DNA of 64,000 nt, from NCBI RefSeq assembly GCF_028368995.1, contig NZ_JAQNDL010000003.1, forward strand, positions 310,001 to 374,000. Direction: 5' to 3'. A program made the translations under genes and the position numbers. This stretch comes from Nannocystis bainbridge (GTDB lineage Bacteria > Myxococcota_A > Polyangia > Nannocystales > Nannocystaceae). The notes beneath the pieces were generated by a model, which was given only the letters and a program-made list of their open reading frames with translations, did no database searches and was not told the DNA's origin. Every line of letters starts with the position of its first letter. Position 1 is the first letter of the stretch. Positions 21,459-30,174 of the stretch are shown one piece after another.

Positions 21459-21464
21459 TCAGCC
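21362..21464. repeat. about 45-bp direct repeat, period 59, each with a 14-bp unit
   Basis: Bases 21362-21407 and 21421-21464 share CGGAC.GACCTGTCCCGAAG, then GACA.CCTCGCTCGCG and TCAGCC. The second copy includes the stop codon of the kinase-TPR gene (21459-21461), so the 3' end of that gene appears to have been duplicated outward. Confidence 0.7.
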
Positions 21465-24200
21465 CTGGCCGGCGATCCACGCCGAGATCGCGGCGGCGAG
21501 GGCCGTCTCGCCGCCCGCGGACGCCTCGCCGAGGGCCTGGCGGGCCAGCGCCACCGTCTGCGCCCGGCTCTCCGGGCCGGTCTCGCCGGCGGCGGCGTCG
21601 GCGGCTGCGCGCGCCTTGGCGAGGGCGAAGCGGGCCAGCGCGACCTGGGCCGGCGCGCCGGCGCGGGTCGCCAGGCCGAGCGCGCGGGTGCACGCGCCCT
21701 GGGCCGCGGCGTGCTCGCCGAGGGCCGAGTCGACGGCGCACAGCCACGTCAGCGGCTCGACCAGGCGCGGATGGTCGGGGCCGAGGCTGTACTCCCAGGC
21801 CGCCAGCGCGCGCCGCAGATCGCCGGCCGCGTCGGCCCACCGCTGCTGGGCGGCCGCCGCCAGCCCGCGGCCGACCAGCGCCGGCGCCATGTCCGGGTGG
21901 TCCTGGCCGTAGATCTTGGCGTAGATGGCGAGCGCGTCGTCGTAGCGCTCGCGGGCCGCCGCCGCGTCGCTGCGGGCGCGCGCGAGGTCGCCGGCGACCA
22001 CGTGGACGCGGGCCCGGCCCGGGTGCTCCGGCGGCAGGCGGGCCGTCGCCAGCTCGTGGGCGCGGGCGACGTGGCTGGCGGCCTCGCGGTCGCGACCGCC
22101 GCGCTGACAGGCCGCCCCCAGGTCGAGCAAGATCGGCAGCAGCCGCGGATGATCGACGCCGAGCAGCTCCTCGCCGCGGCGCAGCGCCGCCGCCAGCTCG
22201 ACCCGCGCCGCCTCGGCGTCGCCCTCCTGCAGCAGCGCCCGGCCGTAGCGACCGCGCGCGCTGGCCTCGCGGCGGCCGTCGTCGCCGAGCCGCTGCAGCG
22301 CGGCCGACAGGCGCGGCCACAGGCGACGCGCCTCGCCGCGGCGGCCGAGGTCCTCGCACTCGACGCCGAGCTGCAGGGTCAGGGCGTCGGCCGCGACCTC
22401 GTCGTGGCGGCTCGCCTCCGCCGCCCACAGCGCGTCGGCCAGCCCGCGCGACGCCGCCTCGGCCCGCCCCAGCGCCCGCTCGATCGCCGCCCGCCCGTAC
22501 AGCGCCTCCGCCCGGGCCGGCAGCCACGTCTCCTCGTCGGCCGCCAGCGCGCGCGCGATGTCCCACGCCCGCGGCGCGTCGCCCAGCGCCAGCACCGCCC
22601 CCGCGTGGTCGAGCTCCGCCCGCAGCCGCTCGACCAGCGCGCGCGGCCCGTCCTCCTCCGGCTCCGGCACCGCCGCCGCCAGCCGCCGCGGATCGTCGCA
22701 GTCGCGCGGGGCCGGCAGGCCGTCGAGCGCCGTGCCGGCCCGATCGAGCGCCGGGCCCGAGGCCTCGGACAGCGCCCGCGCCAGCCCGGCGAAGGCGCTG
22801 CGCCGGCGCTCGAGGCAGGCCCGTCGCCGCGGCCCCGCCGCGTCCGCGGCCGCCGGATCTGCCTGCGCGTTGCGACATGTCTCCTGGTACATGTCCCGAA
22901 GTTCTTGCGCGTGGCGATCGATGGCCGCCAGGATCGGACCGGCGAACACCGCCCCGCCGGGTCGCTCGGCCAGGGCGCGGCCGAGCCCGGCCCTGCGCGC
23001 GTCGTCCCAGCCGAGGTCGGGCGCCTCGCACATGCCCGCCGGGACAGGTGACTCCGGGCGGGCCGCGACCACCTCGTGCACGGCGAACGCGGCCCCGGCG
23101 AACGCGACCGCCAGGCCGGCGCCGAGCCAGATCCGGCGGCTCAGCCGGTGCCCCCGCGGCCGCTCGCCGAGGTAGTCGAGCAGCTCGTCCATGCCCTTGA
23201 AGCGGTCGGCGGGGCGGACGCTGAGCCCGCGCAGGACGATGCGGTGCAGCCACGCCGGCACGTCCGTGTCCTTCGGCACCTCTTGCACGCGGCCGGCCAG
23301 CACCGCCTCGCGGACCACCGGCACGCGGTCGCCGACGAACGGGCGCTGGCCGTAGAGGCCCTCGTACAGCGCGACGCAGAAGCTGAACTGATCGGTGCGC
23401 GCGTCGGTGGCCTGGCCCTGATACTGCTCGGGGGCCATGTACGCCGGCGTGCCCGTCATGCCGCCCGTGCGGGTGATCCGCATGTCGAGCAGGCTCTTCT
23501 CGGCCATGCCCTTGATCGCCTCGGTATAGGTGTCGGGGCGGGCCAGCGGGCCGATGCCGCGGCCGGCGCGGGCGAGCCCGAAGTCGCCGACGCGCACGCG
23601 ACCCTCGGCGTCGATCATCACGTTGTCGGGCTTGAAGTCGCGGTGGATGACGCCGGCCTTGTGCGCCGCCGCCAGCCCGCGGCCGGCCTCCATGAACACC
23701 AGCAGCACTTCCTTCCACCCGCGTCGCCGCGGCCCGTGCGGGCCCTCGGCCGAGCGCAACCACTTCGTCAGCGTCACGCCCTTGACGAACTCCATGGCGA
23801 GGAAGATCTGGTCCTCGACCGAGCCGACGTCGAAGATCGCGATCACGTTCGGGTGCGACAGCTGGGCCATCGCCTGCGCCTCGCGCAGCAGCCGGTGGCG
23901 CGCCTTGTCGCGCTTGGTGCGGCTGATCGCGGCGGTCCGCAGCACCTTGAGCGCGACCTTGCGATCGAGGTCGCGGTCATAGGCGACATAGACGACGCCC
24001 ATGCCGCCGGAGCCGAGCCGCTTCAGCACGTTGAAGCGGCCGATCTGGCTCGGCACCGGCTCGAGCTCGGCCGCGCAGTCGTTGGCCGGCTCGCCGTCGA
24101 CCGGCGGCGTCAGCGGCGTGCCCATCTCGGGCGACGGGCTCACGTGCGACAGCACCGGCGTCAGCGGTGTGTCCAGTGTCCGATCGGCGGGAGAAGACAC
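21459..24200 (-). CDS. Ser/Thr protein kinase with TPR sensor region
   Basis: About 913 residues from GTG 24200, chosen because TACGAT lies 12 nt upstream; the open frame runs to 24242. The kinase domain is near the N-terminus: RLGSGGMGVVYVAYDRDLDR, ALKVL, HRDFKPDNVM, GDFGLAR and PAYMAPEQ, all intact. A membrane segment (GAGLAVAFAGAAFAVHEVV) follows near residue 380, and the remainder is largely Ala/Leu/Arg-rich helical repeats of TPR type (RALAAWEYSLGPDHPRLVEP and similar). This kinase-TM-TPR layout is common in myxobacteria, where the outer TPR part may bind a partner or signal. A repeat unit interrupts the coding region at 22875-22899. It is divergent from the selenoprotein gene, about 65 bp apart. 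Confidence 0.9.
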   Translation of the reverse strand: MSSPADRTLDTPLTPVLSHVSPSPEMGTPLTPPVDGEPANDCAAELEPVPSQIGRFNVLKRLGSGGMGVVYVAYDRDLDRKVALKVLRTAAISRTKRDKARHRLLREAQAMAQLSHPNVIAIFDVGSVEDQIFLAMEFVKGVTLTKWLRSAEGPHGPRRRGWKEVLLVFMEAGRGLAAAHKAGVIHRDFKPDNVMIDAEGRVRVGDFGLARAGRGIGPLARPDTYTEAIKGMAEKSLLDMRITRTGGMTGTPAYMAPEQYQGQATDARTDQFSFCVALYEGLYGQRPFVGDRVPVVREAVLAGRVQEVPKDTDVPAWLHRIVLRGLSVRPADRFKGMDELLDYLGERPRGHRLSRRIWLGAGLAVAFAGAAFAVHEVVAARPESPVPAGMCEAPDLGWDDARRAGLGRALAERPGGAVFAGPILAAIDRHAQELRDMYQETCRNAQADPAAADAAGPRRRACLERRRSAFAGLARALSEASGPALDRAGTALDGLPAPRDCDDPRRLAAAVPEPEEDGPRALVERLRAELDHAGAVLALGDAPRAWDIARALAADEETWLPARAEALYGRAAIERALGRAEAASRGLADALWAAEASRHDEVAADALTLQLGVECEDLGRRGEARRLWPRLSAALQRLGDDGRREASARGRYGRALLQEGDAEAARVELAAALRRGEELLGVDHPRLLPILLDLGAACQRGGRDREAASHVARAHELATARLPPEHPGRARVHVVAGDLARARSDAAAARERYDDALAIYAKIYGQDHPDMAPALVGRGLAAAAQQRWADAAGDLRRALAAWEYSLGPDHPRLVEPLTWLCAVDSALGEHAAAQGACTRALGLATRAGAPAQVALARFALAKARAAADAAAGETGPESRAQTVALARQALGEASAGGETALAAAISAWIAGQG
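22875..22899. repeat. 14-bp repeat unit inside the kinase-TPR gene
   Basis: GACATGTCTCCTGGTACATG, with a following TCCCG, in correct 14-bp register. It encodes the DMYQETCRN stretch after the membrane segment. Confidence 0.65.
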
Positions 24201-24264
24201 GAGTCTGGGGGCATCGTACCACGGCCCTTGCGGCCGCCTCATCGGTCCAGATAGCCTGGCGGCG

Positions 24265-24831
24265 ATGCCCCGTCGCGCTCGCGTCTTCGCGCTCGCCGCT
24301 CACCTCACCGCCGGGATCGCGGCCTGCGCGGGTAGCCGCGGCGGTCCGGTCCCGCCCAGCCGCGCCGAGGCGCCGGCGCCGTTCGCGGTGGCCCCGGATT
24401 TTCGCCTCCCCGACAGCACCGGGACCCCCCGCGGGCTGGCGGATCTCGCCGGCCCCAACGGCCTGGTCCTGGTCACCTATCGCGGCCACTGGTGACCCTT
24501 CTGTCGCGTGCAGCTCGGGAAGCTGCAGGAGATTTTGCCGGAGCTGCAGGCGCTCGGGGTCGGGATCGCGGCGGTGTCCGCCGACGACCTCGAGGGGGCG
24601 AAGATCATGATCGAGCGGACGCACGTGACGTTCCCGATCCTCAGCGACCCCACGGGCGTGATGCTGAAGTCGTGGTCGCGCTGGGACTTCGGCAACGGCG
24701 TCGGCCTCGCCGGCACCTTCATCCTCGGCCGCGACTTCGCGCCGGTGTTCTTCGAGGACGACGGCGAGCGGTTCTACAAGCGGCCGCGGATCGATCGCGT
24801 GCTCGACGTGGCGCGCACGCTGGCGCCCTGA
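24265..24831 (+). CDS. selenocysteine-containing peroxiredoxin-like lipoprotein (AhpC/TSA family)
   Basis: Read through one in-frame TGA (24493-24495) the product has 188 residues, with Sec at position 77. The signal peptide ends in lipobox IAAC (Cys21). The fold continues with APDFRLPDSTGTPRGLADLA, then LVLVTYRGHW, Sec, PFCRVQLGKL, and later ITFPILSDPTG-type and FILGRDFAPVFF strands. In Cys homologs of this thioredoxin-fold family the motif is YRGHWCPFC, so the TGA sits exactly at the peroxidatic Cys. A hairpin of the bacterial SECIS type follows the TGA (see 24496-24531). Both halves are in the same frame with no other defect, so decay is unlikely. TAGCCT lies 7 nt before the ATG and TTGCGG at 24228-24233 fits a -35. 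No selA, selB, selC or selD is in the window. Automatic annotation will probably split it at 24495. Confidence 0.85.
24496..24531 (+). promoter_or_regulatory. candidate SECIS element
   Basis: TGCAGCT (24509-24515) and AGCTGCA (24521-24527) form a perfect stem with a CGGGA loop that starts 20 nt after the TGA. The loop has G in the second position. An alternative lower stem pairs CTTCTG (24498-24503) with CAGGAG (24526-24531). Bacterial SECIS elements have an apical loop with an early G about 16-37 nt from UGA, which fits. Confidence 0.65.
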
Positions 24832-24951
24832 CGTCAATCGCCGCGGACTGCTGACATTCGCGAATAGGGGCTCGCCAGCGACGGGTGCTTCGGACTGCAG
24901 GTCCGATCGCAGTCGCTGCCCGGGCTCGCCGACCCCGTGCATCCTCTTCGA

Positions 24952-26277
24952 ATGAGCAATACCTTGATCAGAATTGCGGGGGCGCTCGCGCTGACCGCCG
25001 CGTGCGGCCCCAAGAGCGGCAACGAGAGCGACAGCACCAGCGAGACCGGCGGCGAGTCGATCACCGAGAGCACCACCGGAAGCGGGACCGCCGACCCGCC
25101 GGAGTCGACCGGCACGCCCGAGCCCACCACCGGCGAGCCCACCACCGGCGAACCGGCCGAATGTCCCGAAGGACAGGATCCCCTCGCGCCGCTGTGGAGC
25201 GCCGAGTTCGCGCCCGAGCCGTCGTCGTTCGGGTTCTACAGCGGCATGGTGCCGATGGGGCGCATGGCGGACGGGCGGATCGTCGTGGCCATGAACTTTC
25301 AGCCGTCCCAGGACCAGAGCGGACTGGCGCTGCTGGTGACCGCGCCGGACGGCGCGCTGCTCGGCCCGCAGACGGCCGCGCTGGGCACCTCGGCGGTCGA
25401 AGTCCACGCCCTGCACGTCGACGCGGACGATCAGCCGCTGGTGCTCGCCGAGCACTTCGACGGGGACGGTTCGGTCCACATGTTGACGCGCTTCGACACC
25501 GACATGGCGCCGCTGTCGCAGGCCCTGCTGCCCTTCCCGTCGCCGCACCCGCTGTTCCGGCCGGTGATGGGCGTGGGCGGCGACGTGCTGGCGATCGCGG
25601 GCCTCGACGAACAGCAGGGCACGCAGCAGATCACCAGGCTCGCGCCCGACACCGGGGCGCCGCTGTGGAAGCACGAGCTCGCCGGGCCCGCCGACCTGTT
25701 CCCGCGCCAGATCGCCGTCGGCCCGCAGGGCGACGTCGCGGTCGCGGCCCACGCCGACTTCAACGCCGACGAGGAGGACACGCTGCGGCTGTGGCGCTTC
25801 GACGCCGACGGCACGCTGCTGTGGGACCGCGTGCTCACCGTCCCGGTCTACGAGGACATCACCGCCCTGCACTTCGCCCCGGACGACCAGCTCGTCGTGC
25901 TGCGCGGCACCGTCGAGTTCTCGACGCGCGTCGAGCTGCTGTCCGTCGAAGTCGCCACCGGCGAGACCCGCTGGGAGCTGACCGTCGCCGAGCCCGAGGG
26001 CGACATGACGGCGTGGGCGCAGGACATGTTGGTCGACAGCGACCGCTTCACGATCCCCGTGTCGCGCAGCAAGTCGCATCACGACATCGCCACCAGCACG
26101 CACTCGCTCGAGCTGCGGACCGTGTCGCTCGCCGGCGAACTGCTGGAAGTCACCCCGCTGCCCGGGGTGCTGATGCCGGATGCGACCTCGTGGGTGCGCA
26201 GCCTCCGGGGCCGCTGCGGCGAGCTGATCGTGCTCGAGAGCTCCTCGAACCTGCGGCTGTTCGCGTTCGCGCCGTGA
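24952..26277 (+). CDS. lipoprotein with PQQ/WD-like beta-propeller domain
   Basis: 441 residues from ATG 24952. The signal peptide ends in lipobox TAAC (Cys18). A Ser/Thr/Glu/Gly-rich linker reaches about residue 65. Then come repeated four-strand blade motifs such as GRMADGRIVVAMNF, GDVLAIAGLD, GDVAVAAHAD and DQLVVLRGTV, with tryptophans at blade ends (LWRFDADGTLLWDRVLTVPV), as in PQQ-binding-like or WD40-like propellers. No catalytic residues are recognised. A 14-bp repeat unit (25161-25177) falls at the linker-domain junction and encodes ECPEGQD. Function unknown; such lipoproteins often bind partners on the envelope. It converges with the histidine kinase gene. Confidence 0.7.
   Translation: MSNTLIRIAGALALTAACGPKSGNESDSTSETGGESITESTTGSGTADPPESTGTPEPTTGEPTTGEPAECPEGQDPLAPLWSAEFAPEPSSFGFYSGMVPMGRMADGRIVVAMNFQPSQDQSGLALLVTAPDGALLGPQTAALGTSAVEVHALHVDADDQPLVLAEHFDGDGSVHMLTRFDTDMAPLSQALLPFPSPHPLFRPVMGVGGDVLAIAGLDEQQGTQQITRLAPDTGAPLWKHELAGPADLFPRQIAVGPQGDVAVAAHADFNADEEDTLRLWRFDADGTLLWDRVLTVPVYEDITALHFAPDDQLVVLRGTVEFSTRVELLSVEVATGETRWELTVAEPEGDMTAWAQDMLVDSDRFTIPVSRSKSHHDIATSTHSLELRTVSLAGELLEVTPLPGVLMPDATSWVRSLRGRCGELIVLESSSNLRLFAFAP
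25161..25177. repeat. 14-bp repeat unit inside a lipoprotein linker
   Basis: ATGTCCCGAAGGACAGG, encoding part of ECPEGQD between the Thr-rich linker and the propeller domain. Confidence 0.6.
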
Positions 26278-26319
26278 GCCGCGGCCACGCGCGACGTCCC
26301 GGCGAATGGTGGCAGTCCG

Positions 26320-27915
26320 TCACCCGGGCAGCAGCGGCAGGCGCACCGTGAAGGTCGTGCCCTCGCCGGGCTCGCTCTCGACCCGGATGTCGCCGCCGAG
26401 CAGGTGACACAGCTCGCGGCAGATCGCCAGGCCGAGGCCGGTGCCGCCGAACTTGCGGGCGATCGAGCCGTCGGCCTGCTGGAAGGCGCTGAACAGGCTG
26501 CCGATCTTGTGCGCCGGGATCCCCGGCCCGGTGTCGGACACCACCGCGACCAGGAACTCGACGTCGTCCTCGCGCTCGAACGCGACCCGCAGCTCGATCC
26601 ACCCGCGGCGCGTGAACTTGACCGCGTTGCCGAGCAGGTTGAGCAGGATCTGCTTCAACTTGGTGCGGTCGACCTCGATCGTCCGCTGCTCCTCGCTGCA
26701 GACGATCTGGATGTGGTTGCCGTTCTTGACCGCCGCCGGCAGCACGGTGCTCTGCAGGTCGTCGAGCAGCGGGCCGAGCACGCAGCGCTCGCGCACGACC
26801 TCCATCTTCGACGCCTCGATCTTCGAAAGGTCGAGGATGTTGTTGATGAGCTCGAGCAGGTGGGTCGCGGCGCCGTGGATGCGCCCGAGGTCGCGGTGCA
26901 GCTCGGTCTCGGCCTCGCGCTCCTCGGCCAGCAGCTCGGTGTAGCCGATGATCGCGTTGAGCGGGGTCCGCAGCTCGTGGCTCATGTTGGCGAGGAAGAT
27001 GCTCTTGGTCTGGCTGGCCGCGAGCGCCAGCGTCTCGGCCCTTCGCCGCTCCTGCACCTCGAGCGTGAGCTGCTCGGTGCGCTCCGCCACGCGCACCTCG
27101 AGCTCGTCGCGGGTGCGCCGCAGGTCCTCTTCGATGCGCCGGCGCGCGGTGATGTCGGTGATCGCGACCAGCGAGCCGCGGTGCTCGCCCTGCGGCCCGA
27201 ACAGCGGCTTGGCCGAGACGATGGCCCAGAAGTCGGCCCCGTCCTCGCGGCGGAACCGGAAATCGAACTGGTCCTCGGTGCCCTGGCGCCGCCGCTTGAG
27301 GTTGGAGCGCGCCGCGGCGGCGCTGTCCTCGTCCATGTAATCGAAGATCCGGCGCCCGATCATGGCCTCGGGGGTGGTCGCCAGCATGGCCGCGAGCCGC
27401 GCGTTGACGAAATCGATCGCGCCGTCAGGGTCGTTGACGAGGATGCCGTCGTTGATGGTCTGCAGCAGGGTGTGGAAGTACGAGTCGTCGCGCTTGAGCT
27501 CGACCGTCGAGGCGCTGCGCACGGCGCGGACCAGGCAGAGGAAGCCGACCGGGCGGGCCTGGGCGTCGAGCCACGGGACGATCGTGTGCTCGGTCCAGCG
27601 GACCGGCGCCTGCGGCGGCTGCCAGCGGAACATCGAGGTGCACGGCGAAGCGCCGGCGATCACATCGTCGTAGCGCTCGCGGTCGTCGCCGTGGACCAGC
27701 CCGCGCAGCCCCTCGGGGTCGGCGAACAGCTCCGCCGGCTCGCGCCCCGCCAGCTCGCGCACGGCCCCCGCCAGCTCCTCGATCTGCGGCCGCGGCGCGA
27801 GTCGCACCCGTGCCAGCAGCAGCTCGGCGGCGTCCCACAGCGCAGACGCGTCAGGACCCCCGAAGTCGACGTGCGTGCGCCCGAACTGCCCCGGTAGTCC
27901 CGACCCGGCGGTCAT
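26320..27915 (-). CDS. PAS-domain sensor histidine kinase
   Basis: 531 residues from ATG 27915, with TATCAT 8 nt upstream and no Shine-Dalgarno sequence. Two PAS-like regions (about 20-140 and 145-265, the second with ILVNDPDGAIDFVNARLAAM and ITARRRIEEDL) lead into a coiled coil. The dimerisation box follows, with MSHELRTPLNAIIGYTELLA (phospho-acceptor His313). The ATPase domain has NLLGNAVKFTRRG (N box), SDTGPGIPAHKIG (G1) and KFGGTGLGLAICRELCHLLG (G2). No membrane segment, so the input is cytoplasmic. There is no receiver domain or response regulator gene next to it, so it is an orphan kinase as is common in myxobacteria. Confidence 0.92.
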   Translation of the reverse strand: MTAGSGLPGQFGRTHVDFGGPDASALWDAAELLLARVRLAPRPQIEELAGAVRELAGREPAELFADPEGLRGLVHGDDRERYDDVIAGASPCTSMFRWQPPQAPVRWTEHTIVPWLDAQARPVGFLCLVRAVRSASTVELKRDDSYFHTLLQTINDGILVNDPDGAIDFVNARLAAMLATTPEAMIGRRIFDYMDEDSAAAARSNLKRRRQGTEDQFDFRFRREDGADFWAIVSAKPLFGPQGEHRGSLVAITDITARRRIEEDLRRTRDELEVRVAERTEQLTLEVQERRRAETLALAASQTKSIFLANMSHELRTPLNAIIGYTELLAEEREAETELHRDLGRIHGAATHLLELINNILDLSKIEASKMEVVRERCVLGPLLDDLQSTVLPAAVKNGNHIQIVCSEEQRTIEVDRTKLKQILLNLLGNAVKFTRRGWIELRVAFEREDDVEFLVAVVSDTGPGIPAHKIGSLFSAFQQADGSIARKFGGTGLGLAICRELCHLLGGDIRVESEPGEGTTFTVRLPLLPG

Positions 27916-28044
27916 CCGCTGTGATGATAACACCCGACGCGGCGACCGGGACGCGAAGGTCACTGCGTCGCGCGCACCCCGCCATGCCGCTGCAATCGCG
28001 CACGGCTTGCGGTCGAGCGTGCGCCGCGGCGCTGCGCCGCCGGC

Positions 28045-29037
28045 TCAGGGCAGCGCGAGGCCCCGGTCCGGCACCGCCAACCACGACAGCGCCGGCTGCG
28101 GTGGACCCGGATGCACGCCGAGGTAGCGATTGATGGCGAAACTGGTGACGTAGAGCTTCTTCATCGTCAACAATGTCGGCCCGAAGACCAGGCTCGACGG
28201 CGCGTCGAGCAGGCCACCCTCGGCCAGGACGGTGACGTCGCCGTCATCATCGATGCGCACCAGCCGGTCCTGACCGTTGACCGCGACGTAGAGGTCACCG
28301 TCGGCGTCGAACGCGATGCCGTCGGCGCCGGCCAGCGCCTCGTAGTCGTCGACCCAGACCTCGGGCTCGCCGGGCTCGCCGTGACAGTCGACCGGGATGC
28401 GGACGATCGTCCCGAAATCGAGGTTGCCGACGTAGAGGTTGCGCTTCCACCGGTCGAACGCGATGCCGTCGACGCCGAAGCTGTGGAACGGCAAGAACGG
28501 GCTCACCGGGTCGCCCTCGAGCGACGGATCGGCGAGCCACACCTCGGCCTCCCCGTCGTCGTCGATCTTCCAGATCAGGCCGAGGAACGGGTCGGTGACG
28601 TAGAGATCGCCGCGCTCGTCGAAGGCGAGGTCGTTGGGGAAGCCGGACGGATCGAGCGCGGCATACTGGGTGGTGTGGCCGGTGACGGGGTGGATCCGCC
28701 ACACGAACGCGGCCGCAGGCGCGGGGGCGAACGAGCCGCTGCCGGCGTACAGCCAGCCGTCGGCGCCGAACTTGAGCCCGAGCATGAAGGTGCCGGCCGG
28801 CACCGGCGGCGTCGCGAGCGTCGTGAACTGGCCGCCCGGCTTCAGCTTCTTCACCACCGGCCCCATCGACATGTAGAGGTTGCCCGCCCAGTCGGCGGTG
28901 ATCGACTCGGGCAGCTCGCCCTGCGCCGGGTCGAACGCCCGCACCAGCTTCGGCGCGGCCGCCTCCGCCTGACCCGCGCCGCACAGCACCGCCGCACCCA
29001 TCACGATCGCCATCGTGGTTTTCATCGTCATCGTCAT
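28045..29037 (-). CDS. secreted NHL/SMP-30-type beta-propeller protein
   Basis: 330 residues from ATG 29037, with a GGGGGGAT sequence upstream. A signal peptide (MTMTMKTTMAIVMGAAVLCG, cleaved near AEAA) is followed by repeated blades: ADWAGNLYMSMGPVVKKLKP, DLAFDERGDLYVTDPFLGLI, GIAFDRWKRNLYVGNLDFGT and GIAFDADGDLYVAVNGQDRL. G-N/D-LYV motifs of this kind are typical of NHL and SMP-30/gluconolactonase-like propellers. The acidic metal ligands of SMP-30 lactonases cannot be confirmed by eye. It is an exported protein of unknown substrate. An operator-like inverted repeat lies about 80 bp upstream. Confidence 0.75.
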   Translation of the reverse strand: MTMTMKTTMAIVMGAAVLCGAGQAEAAAPKLVRAFDPAQGELPESITADWAGNLYMSMGPVVKKLKPGGQFTTLATPPVPAGTFMLGLKFGADGWLYAGSGSFAPAPAAAFVWRIHPVTGHTTQYAALDPSGFPNDLAFDERGDLYVTDPFLGLIWKIDDDGEAEVWLADPSLEGDPVSPFLPFHSFGVDGIAFDRWKRNLYVGNLDFGTIVRIPVDCHGEPGEPEVWVDDYEALAGADGIAFDADGDLYVAVNGQDRLVRIDDDGDVTVLAEGGLLDAPSSLVFGPTLLTMKKLYVTSFAINRYLGVHPGPPQPALSWLAVPDRGLALP

Positions 29038-29117
29038 CACCGATCCCCCCACCGCAGACGCTACGGGCCGGGCGCACGCCGCGTCAACGCTCAATCATAA
29101 GACCATGGGAAATTCCA

Positions 29118-29133
29118 TGCATCGGTCGATGCA
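29118..29133. promoter_or_regulatory. operator-like inverted repeat
   Basis: TGCATCG and CGATGCA form perfect 7-bp arms around GT, 81 bp upstream of the NHL-propeller start. Directly before it lies GGGAAATTCC. It may be a repressor site. Confidence 0.4.
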
Positions 29134-29432
29134 ATGACGTGTAGGCGCCGCCGTCACGTCGCCGCATCAGCACGAGGATGACGCGGCCCGCCGGCGACAC
29201 CGGCGAGCGGCCCATGGTGCCGCGCCGCCCCAACCCGCGGACGGTGACTGCAATCGGCCTTGCACGGCCGCGCTCCCTCTACACAATGCACATTCGGCGA
29301 ATCACGCGTCGTGCTTCGCCCGCGCGCGCACCTCTTTCGCCGACACGAAATCGCGGCGAGCCTCGCGGCGAAGCGCCGCCCTCGCGGCGCGCCGCTCGTC
29401 GCGGCCGCGCACCGGTTCCCGGCGCCGAATCA

Positions 29433-29455
29433 AGATGTCTCTTCGGACATGTCCC
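29433..29455. repeat. 14-bp repeat unit
   Basis: AGATGTCTCTTCGGACATGT plus CCC, an imperfect palindrome in the gap before the gene at 29617. Confidence 0.7.
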
Positions 29456-29616
29456 TTCGTCACCCACGGCTCGCCGCCCGGCCGCTCGCGCGGCTGCCCG
29501 AAGGGCCGAGCTCGGTGCCGGCCCGAGCCGCGGGCGCGCGGCCTGGCGGGCTCTCGGCGGCGAGCGGCTGCAGGGTCGTGGACGCGGGCGGCGGCGCGCT
29601 CTAGACTGCCGCGGCT

Positions 29617-30174
29617 ATGGCACGAAGCAAGACCAGCAATTGGGTGAGCCTCGCCCTCGCGGCGACCGTGGGCATCGGCGCGTACGAGCTCGGGCTGTTC
29701 GACTGCGACAGCACCGACGGGGTCGAGCACCTCGCCAATCAGGTGTGGATCGAGCGGCTCCCGCAGAACGACCGCGACCAGATCCACCACCTCGTGCTGC
29801 TCGAGCAAGGCCGCGACCGCTTCGGCGGGTTCGGCAAGAGCTCGCAGTGGCGGCACTTCCTCGAGATCTTCGCGTGGCACCGCGAGCAGGGCCGCCTGAC
29901 CCTCCACCTGCCGCAAGACCGCGTGCGCCTCGACCTCGAGGCCCGTGTGTGGGACTGCGAGGACGAGGCCCCGGCCCCGTTCGAGCTGTGCCTCGAGCTC
30001 AAGGGCCAGAAGCACACGTCGCGCTACTACAGCCGCTACGACTGGGTCATCGAGGGCGACAAGGCGCCCCACATCGAGGGCCTGCCCGAGCTGGTCCCCC
30101 ACGCGGCCCCGACGCTGCCCGAAGGCTTCGAGTTCACGCCCGACGCCGACGCCCAGGCGCTGCTGGCCCACTGA
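29617..30174 (+). CDS. membrane-anchored protein of unknown function
   Basis: 185 residues. One N-terminal membrane or signal-anchor segment (WVSLALAATVGIGAYELGLF, residues 9-28) is followed by a soluble domain rich in charged and aromatic residues (HLANQVWIERLPQNDRDQIH, RHFLEIFAWHREQGRLTLHL, RYYSRYDWVIEGD). Three Cys are present. It does not match a family I know. The coding composition is normal and TAGACT stands 9 nt before the ATG, so it is likely expressed, perhaps leaderless. It is followed by a long gap without genes. A short hairpin (GCGAGCCG with CGGCTCGC) starts at 30201. Confidence 0.65.
   Translation: MARSKTSNWVSLALAATVGIGAYELGLFDCDSTDGVEHLANQVWIERLPQNDRDQIHHLVLLEQGRDRFGGFGKSSQWRHFLEIFAWHREQGRLTLHLPQDRVRLDLEARVWDCEDEAPAPFELCLELKGQKHTSRYYSRYDWVIEGDKAPHIEGLPELVPHAAPTLPEGFEFTPDADAQALLAH

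Larger units (their letters stand above)
29038..29616. other. divergent intergenic region
   Basis: 579 bp holding the inverted repeat at 29118-29133, a third copy of the leader motif GCGCTCCCTCTACACAATGC at about 29271-29290, a 14-bp repeat unit at 29433-29455 and a -10-like TAGACT at 29602-29607. No gene supported. Confidence 0.5.

Noticed and set aside
24265..24495. Short gene ending at TGA 24495, with a separate gene starting at 24508
   Set aside because: The two halves are one peroxiredoxin-like protein, the TGA falls at the catalytic Cys position, and a SECIS-like hairpin follows. Selenocysteine is the better explanation.
28045..29094. Earlier start at 29094 for the NHL-propeller gene
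   Set aside because: Adds a charged N-terminus before the signal peptide; ATG 29037 has a Shine-Dalgarno-like GGGGGGAT and a clean leader.
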